The notes under the pieces: model-generated | The model's database searches: none | The model's input: only the letters and a program-made list of their open reading frames with translations | What the model was told of the DNA's origin: nothing | Assembly (NCBI GenBank): GCA_030544235.1 | Contig: CM060475.1 | Span: forward strand, 2,069,920-2,133,919 | DNA: 64,000 nucleotides | Direction of reading: 5' to 3' | DNA from: Lepturacanthus savala | Lineage: Eukaryota; Chordata; Actinopteri; Scombriformes; Trichiuridae | Shown here: piece by piece, positions 1-25,075 of the stretch | Layout of the letters: each line of letters begins with the position of its first letter | How positions within the stretch are numbered: the first letter of the stretch is position 1 | Translations under genes and position numbers: made by a program

Positions 1-63
1 TCAAACATCGGAAACAAACAGGAAACGCTGCCGTGATAGAAGCTGACCTCAGACTCTGTGTGT

Positions 64-67
<4 letters not shown>

Positions 68-106
<39 letters not shown>
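68..106. repeat. (TG)n microsatellite
   Basis: An almost pure TG dinucleotide tract of about 20 units. Confidence 0.95.
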
Positions 107-110
<4 letters not shown>

Positions 111-1807
111 AACACCATGTACCAGACGTGGGCTGAGAAAGAGTTCAAGGACGCGACGGATACACAGATATAGAGTTTCAGATACAGCGAAAACCAACAA
201 AGATGGTTTGATGGGACGGTTTAGTCGGATGTTTTGTCACCTCGGCCCCGGATCTGCTCCATCCTCGCTGAAATCGCTGAGAAAAATACTAAAATCTTGC
301 AGAAGACGCCACGTCGCGTCTGGATAAACCGGAGGAAAGACCATCTAGGAGCAAATAAGCTGTGTTTGACTTCAGTTGCCCAGCGCACACACTCCCCGGC
401 CCCGTGCAAACAAAAATCAGGATTTCGGGAGTTGGTGCAGACGAGGCAGGCACATGTCGCCCAGATGATGCCTCTAACTCCTTTAGTCCAGAATCTGGGC
501 TGATGTAGAATTAGGTTTCCGTGGCTTCAACCAGATCCGTGCTCCTGCTTTGTTTAATCAGGTCATAACTAAACTAAAACATCTCTAAAGCTGGTCTGGT
601 TCACCCTGTAAGACTTATAAGACTTTACTCTACTGATCCATAGATGAATTGGGCTACAAACCCATGATTTTCAGTTGCTTTTCAACCTTTTTAGGGGGAC
701 AGAGCTCATTTCTTTCACTTTTTTTGCTTTATTCTAACTGGATCTACTCGCAATATGTTTGCAAAGAGCAAACAGCAGTTATATTTGAGACGGCTGCGTT
801 TCTAGGTCACGTTATTGTGCCACGCAAGGTCGATACTTCTCCTTCTGTTGAGTGCGTGCATGTGGAAGCGGAGGAAGGATGTATTTAACGCTGGCACCGA
901 GTTGTTGCTCCTCAGCGAATCGTCCGCCAGAAAACGCGGCGTCCGCCCTTCACCTCACGAAACAGCTGAAGGACGGAGGTCAATTATTGTCGATGCCAGG
1001 GTGTGAAGCAATATCAGATTCCCTCTACGCGTGTTCACAGTGATAATAGCAGCAGACTTGACCTGTTTTAAAGTTTGAAGACCTGGGGAAAATAGCTGAA
1101 ACTTCTTCAAAAGCCTTATACTGATCAGGTCAATGTGACCCAGCATCAAACTAGAGGTCAGAAATGTCAGAATATAGTGATTTATCCTAATTAAACCATT
1201 ACCTGTTAGAGGAAAAGAACACAGTTGTGTCCTGCTGAGAATTGAACATAACACGGGGTTAAACAGATGAATTTGTCAGCTGAAATTACTGCTTTTATTT
1301 TGCTAATTAAGCTCAAAACAGCTCCTTTTCTGATTTTAATACTTACATGTTTGCATTTTGGGCAAAAGGATAACATTTCCCCCAAATACCAATAAAAATA
1401 TTATCGTTCAGAGCATTTATTGGCAGAAAATTACACTTAAGAGTTCAGAAATCACCTTATAACCCTTATTTTTATTCTTTCGTGCGTCTCGGCATGCTCT
1501 CCACAGTCTTTACCGTTGTTCTTGGGTGATTTTATTCCACTCTTTGTGCCTCTTTAAGCAGAATGAGGTGTTCATGTGTCAGAATTCTACAGACGCTGGG
1601 ATAGAATGGCTGGAATACATGTAAATGCAGTGATTATTGACCACACAATCACCTCTTTAGCCTAACAGGGCCTTCATCAGGCAAATGACTGAAGTCAGGC
1701 AGCTCATGACATCAAATTGGCATCAGCTGTCAGTCAATTAAGCAGGATTCAGCACGTTGGACTCTCGTTAGTGGCCAGTGTTTCAGATCGTAGATAACAG
1801 GACGGCA

Positions 1808-1982
1808 TGGGGCGACGCGGTGGAACAGCGGGTAGAACTGTTGACACCTGCTGAGGTTAATTTTAGACTCTAAGCTGCCTGTAGGTATAAGTGAATGGTG
1901 TGTGCGTCCTACCTGTCTGGGGTGTGTCGCCGCCTCCCTTGGCTCCAGCAGACCCTCGTTACCCTAATGAGGAATAAGCAGA
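1808..1982 (+). repeat. Interspersed repeat fragment, L2-tail-like teleost family
   Basis: The segment has the layout of a very common fish interspersed repeat: a GGCGACGCGGTGG start, a middle 'ctaagctgcctgtaggt' block, then a 'ccctaatgaggaataagc' end. A second, better preserved copy in the opposite orientation is at 48590-48836. I associate this consensus with the 3' region of L2-clade LINEs, but the family name is from memory and unchecked. Confidence 0.6.
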
Positions 1983-2021
1983 TATAGAAAACAGTTTCAT
2001 GACATACTCTGCCTTTAATTG

Positions 2022-2023
<2 letters not shown>

Positions 2024-2088
<65 letters not shown>
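2024..2088. repeat. (CA)n microsatellite
   Basis: About 32 uninterrupted CA units. Apparent Thr-His and Val-Cys open frames across it are artefacts of the repeat. Confidence 0.97.
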
Positions 2089-2832
2089 CCCAAAGGTTGT
2101 TGCCCCTCGACATCCTATCCTATACAGGCAGGGTTTCTGCACATAAACACACCACCAACACTTCCAGTGAGAGTATGTATTGCCCTTTAAACACTGATTG
2201 GATGCTATTTCTTCATTTCTTTTCAAACTGTGACAAGATAAAAGCTTTTCAGACACAAACATAATGCTATTTCTGCAAATTTGGAGTCTAAACTTGCCCA
2301 AATCAAATAGAAAGCTTCCACACAGCTGTGAAATACTACATATCGGAGGTCTTAGCGAACAAACATGGCCTGTAACCTGCAAAGTCTAAATACAATACAT
2401 CAAATATTAATTATAGTAATCAAATATAATTAAAAGTAGGTAAAAACAGGAAAAGTTAATGAAGAAATTGAACATATGAACTAGATGTGTACTATTGCAC
2501 CAGTGAGTTAAATATCAGAGGGATTTGTTGGCAGACAAATCCTTTGTTTTTGTGGTGTATGCCTTTTTTTTGTAAAGCTCCGTGCAACATAACTTAATCT
2601 CCGTCTATCCTCTCAAACCGAACCATGGATCATTTAAACGCTTGTTTGACCCGAGACGATTCCTTCCTCCCAGACGCAGCTGACACTCTGTACTTAACTG
2701 TATGGCCCATAGACTTAAAGTCCTTCTAGCGTCCTCCTGACAGGAAAGGTATTAGGAGGACGTTCAACAATGGTGTAATTTTACTGTCTGGCTGCACAGA
2801 AAAAAGACACCCACACACACACACATATATAT

Positions 2833-3230
2833 ATACTACCGTTCAATAATTTGGGGTTACCCATACAATTCCGTAAAATTACATGAATTTCACACTTTTA
2901 TTTACAACTATGAGTTGTAAAATGAATAGAAAATGTTTGTTTTCGCCAAAGGAAGGTCAGTTTCTACGCAGCTAAACTGTTTTCAGCTGTGCTAACATGA
3001 TTTTACAAGGGTTTTCTAATCATCCATTAGCCAGTACATATTGTACTATTAGGTTACACTGGCCTGATAGTTGCTGGAAATGCGCCTCTATACATCTATG
3101 TAGATATTGCACCAAAAACCAGACATTTGCAGCTAGAACAGTCATTTACCACATTAGTGATGTATAGAGTGTATTTATGATTGATTTAAAGTCATCTTCA
3201 TTGGAAAAAACAGCTAATAAAGATCTAATC
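2833..3230 (+). mobile_element. Non-autonomous DNA transposon relic (MITE-like)
   Basis: It begins, next to a TA-rich tract, with ACTACCGTTCAATAATTTGG, a diverged form of the terminal repeat known from many fish genomes. Internally it shares a long block (around 3062-3200, including 'gatagttgctggaaatgcg') with an opposite-strand copy at 45195-45484. No coding capacity is visible, and the far terminal repeat is not clear in this copy. I would guess Tc1/mariner superfamily from the TA context; this is an inference. Confidence 0.65.
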
Positions 3231-4651
3231 CAGTACATTACACTTCAATTACGCACTCAAATTGATCTGTAAAGGTGCAGACATCTGGAAGCTTAAAGGG
3301 AATGAAGTGATTACTGTCCTTCTTAACCTGTCTGCGTTAAACGGAGATTTTAGGATGAAAACTTTTTCCTGTTTTGACAACTTACAGGGAGTGAGAGAAG
3401 GTGCTGAGGGGAGGAAAAAACGGAGGATAAGGGAGTAATCCTCCCATAATCCCCTTCTCTCCCCCAGCGGGGAGCGAACGCCGGCCTCTTCTGGCGTTTC
3501 CGGACTCTCACCCAGGTTCCTCTGAGAAATGTGACTTTGGATGGAAGAAAAAGTGCGAATTACTGTTTCCATTTCCTTTAGGGAATAAATGGAAGTTAAG
3601 GAATGAGACAGAATTTGGCACAAAATGCATGTTGTTTAACTGTGTTGTAATTATATGGTGCATCTATTCTCAATTCTCAATGTTTTAAATGCATCTGTTG
3701 TGCAGATTCTCAACAATAAAAGCATGGGAGAAGGGATCTATATCTAAAAGATAAGACACCACTGCATTTTCTTTGTCCGAAATCAGCATCTCTACATGTA
3801 TTCCAGTCATTCTGCTGAATTCCAACACACGAACACCTCATTCTGCTTAAAGAGGCACCAGGAGTGGAATAAAGTCACCAAGAATCTTGTTTCCTTGTAT
3901 TGGTTGAGTGTCTTTTTTGTTATTTTGACCATTTGTCATTTTCTGCGAATAAATGCTAATATTTTATTTGGAATTTGGGGCAAATGTTATTTATAGACTC
4001 AAACAAAAATGTTCCTTTTGCCCAAACACATACCTACAAGGTATATTCCTACAAAACTACCACAAGATAAGCGGCAGTTTGACTGAAGATGGAAAAATAT
4101 GCCAAAATCTTGACGACGATTCCGTCTTTTGGCGGATTTGGAGATGATGGGGCAGAATTCTCATACTGTTCCCCTCAGTCGTGTGAAGACTTACAACCAA
4201 AGACACTGAGGCCTTCTGCAAACACTTCCTCACACAACAAATCAGCGAGTATCAGAGGCCACCTCCTTTTAATTTAACATCTCTCTCTCTGAGAGAATCA
4301 CTTCTCTGCGTCGGTGAAGCAGCTCATATGTTCGGCGTGACTCTTCCCTCGGCTCTCAGGCGGCTATTAAAGCGCAGCCACGTGTTCCCGCCGCCCCTCA
4401 GCACACACACACGTAGACCTGACCCAGATATAGACGCTGCAAATCCAATTATACGTGGGCCCTGCGTAGTAGAACAGGTAATTTCCCGGGAATGTGACAA
4501 AACACAGATGATTTTTATTCGTACGGTGCATCAAATGACTCACCCTGCGTCTGTATTTTGTAAGTGAATGTTCGTATCAGGGCAGAGATGGACTCGTAGC
4601 AGCAGCTGACTTGAATTTGGAAACTGATGCTTTTGATTGAATGCACATGTA

Positions 4652-4653
<2 letters not shown>

Positions 4654-4685
<32 letters not shown>
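4654..4685. repeat. (GT)n microsatellite
   Basis: About 15 GT units. Confidence 0.9.
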
Positions 4686-4686
<1 letters not shown>

Positions 4687-5448
4687 AAAACAAGACTCCA
4701 CATGCCGTCTATTTGTGTGGCGCCATCCAACATGTACACATGTATCAATGGGTTCTCTCAATAAAACAAATCAAATTAAAATATCAGGTTGAAAATAAGG
4801 CAAACTGTGTAGTTTAAAGGGTAGTTTCACCGTTTTCCAACCCAGCATCTTCCCAATAATCTGATTTTTTTATGTAAATGGAGCCAAAATCCACTAATTT
4901 ATTTTTTTTAATGCTATTCTGCTATTGGTAAACCACCAGCTTTGCTAAATGTGAAGATTAGATCAAAGATAATTGACCAGAAACTCTATTTGTTGCCTTT
5001 AATTGTCTAATTTTGTGTGATTTGTTTGACACGTAATGTCAAAAGGATAAATTTGACATATCTAATCCACCTAGAATATAAAAATAGTTGATAGCGTGAG
5101 TTTTTATTATTTTTTAAACCTTTTTAGGAGAGTTAAACTATCTGCTACTCAATATAAAGGTCCAATTTCTGTTGAATGTATTTATATTATTGAATAATAA
5201 GCATTAAAAAAGTCCCAAAAATACTTCATAACCTCTTCTTTTTCCCTTTTATCAAGAGAAACAAAGACAACCCTTGACTACGCCTACGCAATCATCTTCG
5301 ACGGCAATTAAACATGTTCTGATCTGACTCGTGTTTGCGTCACGATCGCGGCTGCTGGTTCTCGCTGTTTCCGCGAATGTCAACACTTTCGAGGCACTTT
5401 TCTGAAAAACACTTTGAAGACGTTTGGACACGTCCCAGCGGGAGCAGC

Positions 5449-5539
5449 CACAGGTGTAACCAATAAAAAATGGATGATTTGTGGCTCGCTATAACGCCGC
5501 CGCGGCCCCCTGGGAGCCGTGTTATTAGTTACACCTGTG
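5449..5539. repeat. Imperfect inverted repeat with GC-rich loop
   Basis: The 18-nt arm at 5449-5466 is matched by its reverse complement at 5522-5539 with one mismatch (17/18). About 55 nt separate the arms, and the spacer is very GC-rich. Each arm contains AGGTGTAAC, resembling a T-box half-site. The arms sit in a CpG-richer block that differs from its AT-rich surroundings. Confidence 0.6.
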
Positions 5540-5706
5540 CTTCTCCTGTTATAACACGTCCAAATTACCCCATTGGTCAAACAAAGTTTACCTATACACA
5601 AAAAAACTTCTGTGATTTTATAACATCTCACCTAGAGAATCAGGTTTTAGCCTTTTCCTCCTGTATTTGGGATTATGCAGGCGTGACTGTGCTTGTAGCA
5701 GGTTTT

Positions 5707-5708
<2 letters not shown>

Positions 5709-5741
<33 letters not shown>
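5709..5741. repeat. (GT)n microsatellite
   Basis: About 16 GT units. Confidence 0.9.
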
Positions 5742-5744
<3 letters not shown>

Positions 5745-7301
5745 AGACACCGGACAGGCTAATCCCATGTAGCATCTCGGGGGTTGGGCCCAGTCTGGAC
5801 AGCCGGGGTTTAACCAGCGGGCCACCTGCTTTCTCAGCATTAAGGAATATATCAAGAGCACAGAGGGAGGTCAACGGTGCGTAAAGAGGATTTTTTGGGG
5901 TGGATTGATTTTTTTTTGTTGTCTCCAGGAACATGTGCATCAATAATATATGTGCTCAGGTACAGAATAACACATACGCCTCCAAATATCAGCGGCAGCA
6001 CAAATAGAGAAGGGTTAATCCACGCATGATCCCTTCGGCCTCAGAGTACATCCTGTCCCCGCAGCGCCGCGCTTGAAGGGAACACCTTTCTGTCGACGAA
6101 ATGTTATTTACGAAAGTGCCATCTGGACGCAAGAGCCGGAGCGACGTCTCCGTCTGATCCGCAGACGCTCCAAGGTCACGACCCCCGGGGATCAGACTTT
6201 ACCGGAGAGGGGAGAGAGGAAGCCGGACGAGAGCGTTTAAAATGTGATTTTAGTTCAGCTAAAAAGAAGCTGCATTGACTTGAATCACACAAATCTGATA
6301 GTTTTGATTGGCTGAAGCGTCCTAGTCTGTATGCGGCAAAGCGTAGACCTAGAAAAACGATTCTAAAAATACCGCCGTACCTCCAGGTTAAGACGCGGCC
6401 TCGAAAATAAACGTCACCGAGATGTTAAATTATTAAATCGGATGAGAGTTTAGGAAAAAACACACAATGTCCACCTTAGTGGAATTTTATTTCTCCTGAA
6501 CTTTCACCTCCTGACCTTTGCAAGTGGACAGTGCTGCCATGGAGACGATAATCGCACCATCTCCGTGGCAACTGAGCAATGAAGGCTAAAGGAATGTGTA
6601 CTTTGGGATAACTTTGTATAAAACTGCTTTATTTTTACTACTACTTACTCAATTATTTGGTCATAAAAGACTCAATATTCACATTTGAGAATCAGAGAAG
6701 TTTTTTTTCTTTAAGAAATATTAATAAATTATCAAAATAGCTGGTGATTAATTTAATATAGCTGTTGCAATGCTTCATTTCCTTTATATTTTACACAAGC
6801 TTCTCCTTTTTAAGCATTAAAAATGTAATAAATTAAATTCAATCACAGACACCGAGGCACTAAATATCTGCAGAAATTCATTTAAATCACGTTTTATAGA
6901 AAAATATATATAGAACCTACTGTAGCATTTGAGTATTTTAGGAGGAGATTACAAAAATATTTATAATAATCCTATTTTACATTAATACTAGAGTTTGACT
7001 GTAAATCCACATCACTGAAGGAGATTAAAACATACCAAGTTTATAAATCTGACACTTTAAGTCGCACTGGAAGGACTTTTAGGGGTTTATATTTTCTATT
7101 TTATATTTATTTATTTATATTATAATGTGATTTTAAGGAAAAACACCGAAATATCTTCATTTTTTTTAGTTAAATATATTTTAAAACCGTTTTAAAGCCA
7201 ATTTAGACGCATATAAAAGTCACATCCGGGTAATTTCATCCTTCACAAGCGTGAAATAAACAGGATTCCGTGTCAAACCCCGCGTTCAGCCGCTGATCAC
7301 C

Positions 7302-7358
7302 GTCACGTGACCTCACCGGAAGCGTGCGATCCACGTGGGGCAGCGGTGGGCGGGGCTA
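7302..7358. promoter_or_regulatory. Promoter-like cluster: two E-boxes, ETS-like site, GC box
   Basis: Within about 60 bp there is a palindromic GTCACGTGAC (7302-7311), an ACCGGAAG ETS-type site just after it, a second CACGTG at 7332-7337 and a GGGCGGGG GC box near 7350. A CCAAT motif follows near 7397. This CpG-rich island is just beyond the 3' end of tsc22d1 and would suit a promoter or enhancer, but no transcript or coding exon can be tied to it from sequence alone. Confidence 0.4.
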
Positions 7359-7792
7359 AAGGAAGATGACTTCAGGGGGGCTCGACCCCTTGTAGCCAAT
7401 GAGAGGGCTGATATACAGAAACATTTACATGTGTAATGAGGTCTGCTGAATCTGCAGCGGAGTAAGATGCTTTACTTAGATTTATGCTCTAATTTGATGA
7501 TTTTAATCGGGTTTGGAGGTGATTAATGGGTTTTAGAGAAAAGAAAAACATATTTAAGCCTTTTCTGAACACATACTCGCATGTTAACGGTTGATGGAAG
7601 AAGCATTAAAACCCTTTATCACAAGTCAAAGTCCTGCATATAGGTTTAAAGTATTGTAGTGAAAGGAATAAGCTTTATATGGGGTTTATATTAGATTGTT
7701 AATCCATTACTGTTGAATCATTTATTGAAATAAAATCAGATCTTTTCTGCAAAGAGAACACCAAGCAGCTCTTAAATTTTTTTGTTTTCATT

Positions 7793-7798
7793 TTTATT
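7793..7798 (-). terminator. Candidate poly(A) signal of tsc22d1
   Basis: AATAAA on the minus strand (TTTATT on the plus strand), about 1.6 kb past the stop codon and just before the 3' UTR-like composition ends. Other AATAAA motifs further upstream could also be used. Confidence 0.4.
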
Positions 7799-7932
7799 TG
7801 AGGTGCAACTGTCTAGTGCAATTGTAACGTCACATTTGTGATGGGCTGAGGAACATGCACAAAACATTGACATACTTCTGCTAGGCATTTTCCATCTTTT
7901 GCCAAGTGTCGTATTATAGTGTTCAGCACTTC

Positions 7933-7951
7933 AGTCGCCCTACGAGCGACT
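7933..7951 (-). promoter_or_regulatory. Small perfect hairpin in tsc22d1 3' UTR
   Basis: AGTCGC (7933-7938) pairs perfectly with GCGACT (7946-7951) across a 7-nt loop. The GC-rich stem is conspicuous in an AT-rich UTR. Confidence 0.35.
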
Positions 7952-8230
7952 TAAATTAACACTTGGCTGTAAAAAAAAAAAAAAGAAATAAAAAGAAGGA
8001 AACACCATCGTCGTTCATCAAAAACAAAAAAATTAAACTACAAAGCTACACACGTCCCCAAATGCAGAACAGTCCAGACCATTTGAGCAAGTGAGTTAAG
8101 CAACAGTGGAGGAAAGTTCACATACAGTACGAAGCCGTGTGTCACTGCAGGAGAGACAGCATCTTTAGTGTCGAGGTAAATAAGCCTCTTCTGTTCCCAC
8201 CCTGAGTACTGACATCACAGGTAGTCAACA

Positions 8231-8340
8231 CCTGGCAAAACCATAGATATATATATATTTATTTATAGATATATATATGTACATTGAATAAAACAACTTA
8301 AAAAAGCTTCCTATATATGTATCTATGGTTAGAAACCAGG
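8231..8340 (-). promoter_or_regulatory. Long imperfect hairpin with Pumilio-like site in loop (tsc22d1 3' UTR)
   Basis: CCTGG plus AACCATAGATATATAT (about 8231-8258) is mirrored by ATATATGTATCTATGGTT plus CCAGG (about 8312-8340), giving a stem of more than 20 bp around a roughly 55-nt AU-rich loop. On the transcribed (minus) strand the loop contains UGUACAUA (8276-8283), which fits the Pumilio recognition consensus UGUANAUA. The stem is seen in the sequence; the function is inferred. Confidence 0.45.
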
Positions 8341-9135
8341 CACTTGGCAGAGTTTAATTGGAATTTTTTTTTAAATCTGTACAAAGTTCACTACCTAGAA
8401 ACAGTTATGTCCTATATATACGCCTTTCCATTAATTATCTTTTTTTTTTTTACAGATCACTAGGACATTAATTACATCAACATGAGCGAAAACAAACAAA
8501 AACAAATTGCAATCCCAGATAGACCTTTCACGGCCCGTCCCCTTTAAAAAAAGAAAAAAAACATTGATTCCCTGCATAAATGTTTAATGCTCCAGCCAAG
8601 GCGGGGAGAGTGCGTTAAGGGGTGGGGACAAAGAACACCGAGTTCTCAAAGTGAACAATGAGGCGCAGCTAATTTTTTTGTATTTTTTCTTTAAACGCCC
8701 TCGTCAACCCAGAAAACACCAACACCTGGACTAATTCTTTCTCCCATTCCAGATGGGTCGTTTGTTTGTCCTTTAAAAGTTCATCCGCTGTCTTTCTGAA
8801 AGATGGGAAAATAAAAAAAGTGCACGAACGGCAGCACTTTAGACATGAAACGGTAAAAAAAGTGACGTTGGATGGTGATGGGTTGGAGGTCGGGACGATG
8901 GCACGCTTTTTTCTTTTTTTCCACGGGTCACACTGCGAAGGGATTTCGACGGCGTTGACAAAAGCATGCGGCGTGCTCCTCCCCCCTGATTGGCCGGGCG
9001 CTGCTTCAGCTCATTTAGAACAATGGCGGCGGCTGCGGCGGCTGGAGGGTTCGGCTCTGTCCTCTTGTCGCCACGACGACGGCGATTGTCTGAAGCAGGT
9101 CAAAGCAGACGCTCGCGCATACTCACACACATATT

Positions 9136-9137
<2 letters not shown>

Positions 9138-9166
<29 letters not shown>
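9138..9166. repeat. (CA)n microsatellite
   Basis: A CA tract inside the inferred tsc22d1 3' UTR. Confidence 0.9.
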
Positions 9167-9170
<4 letters not shown>

Positions 9171-9382
9171 CGGTGCAACTCCACAGTCTTTCAGTTAAAT
9201 AAAAGGTGCAACAAAATAAAGTCTTTATTTTTTTTTCTCCGTCTTCCGGGTGGTTGTCGCGTGCGGTCCAAGAGATGGCGGCATAGTCGGCTAGAGTCAG
9301 TTCACAGTATGGCAAGACCCACTCCTTCCTCGTCAAGTCGTCCGCCTCGGAAACCCCTCGGGCGGATCCTCCGGGTTCTGTG

Positions 9383-24355
<14,973 letters not shown>

Positions 24356-25075
24356 CTTTACTTTGAAAGGAAGTTCACGTTACTAAACTGCCAAGTACCG
24401 CGATACTAACGAGCCATAAGTGACAAGTCAGATGATTTATGTCCTTTAAAAAAAGGAGGCTCCAGTTAGACAGGTTCTGGCTTGTAAGCGGCGGCTATGT
24501 ACAGAACACGAGTATTAATCCATGTTGAGAACAATTCCAAAAGCGACCGTATTTTACGAGGCAAATAATAATAAACAACGAATTACAGCTAGTTAGCTTA
24601 GCAGTTAGCCACACTCTTCCAGCACTTTTATGTAACGTTACCTTTTCGCCACTAACTAAAAATGACTTCGCAGATATTGCAGTCACAAGTTAAGCACACA
24701 AAATAGCATTTAAATAGTTAAGGTTGCACTCAGTGCGGGTCTTTTCGAGGTGAATGTGGAGCTTTCTAGCTGGCCGGTGTATGTCGCAGGAAACCAGCCG
24801 TCGCATCCATTCCTCTCCCCGGACACCGTGTCTTCCTTTTTCCCGAAACGAACGTAAGTCCGGCGATGATATAAATCCATCTGCCGTCAACAGACAACGG
24901 TCCCTAAACAATATCCTTCCGTATTAGTGTAAAAACAAGTGTTCGCTAAGTCCATCTCGTCCGTGTTTGCTGTATCATTGCCGGCGAGCAACAGCAGCAG
25001 CTAACGGGCTGTCAGTCTGCAAACACTGCGACTGCGCATGCGCGTATCGGCCCACTTTATAAAAGTTGTGTGGCG
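24356..25075 (-). promoter_or_regulatory. 5' UTR and promoter region of tsc22d1 long isoform
   Basis: The stretch lies upstream of the long-isoform ATG. A palindromic TGCGCATGCGCG at 25033-25044 fits the NRF1 consensus, and the surrounding 100 bp are relatively CpG-rich with no TATA box, as expected of a housekeeping-type promoter. The transcription start is probably between about 24.9 and 25.05 kb. Confidence 0.45.

Larger units (their letters stand above)
1..7779. other. Intergenic region downstream of tsc22d1, no gene recognised
   Basis: I find no supportable coding exon here on either strand. Open frames are short, AT-rich or created by dinucleotide repeats, and none resembles a known family. 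The stretch holds microsatellites, one interspersed-repeat fragment near 1.8-2.0 kb, one small DNA-transposon relic near 2.8-3.2 kb, and two GC- and CpG-richer blocks (about 5.28-5.56 kb and 6.03-6.22 kb) that stand out from the AT-rich background and may be regulatory. The region 6.6-7.2 kb is very AT-rich and shows nothing. Confidence 0.6.
7780..9382 (-). other. tsc22d1: Inferred 3' UTR of tsc22d1
   Basis: This is the stretch between the tsc22d1 stop codon and the last plausible minus-strand polyadenylation signal. It is AU-rich and has no coding similarity on the minus strand. It contains a long imperfect hairpin (8231-8340) and a small perfect one (7933-7951). Long 3' UTRs are usual for this family. 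The extent is inferred from the poly(A) signal only. Confidence 0.5.
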
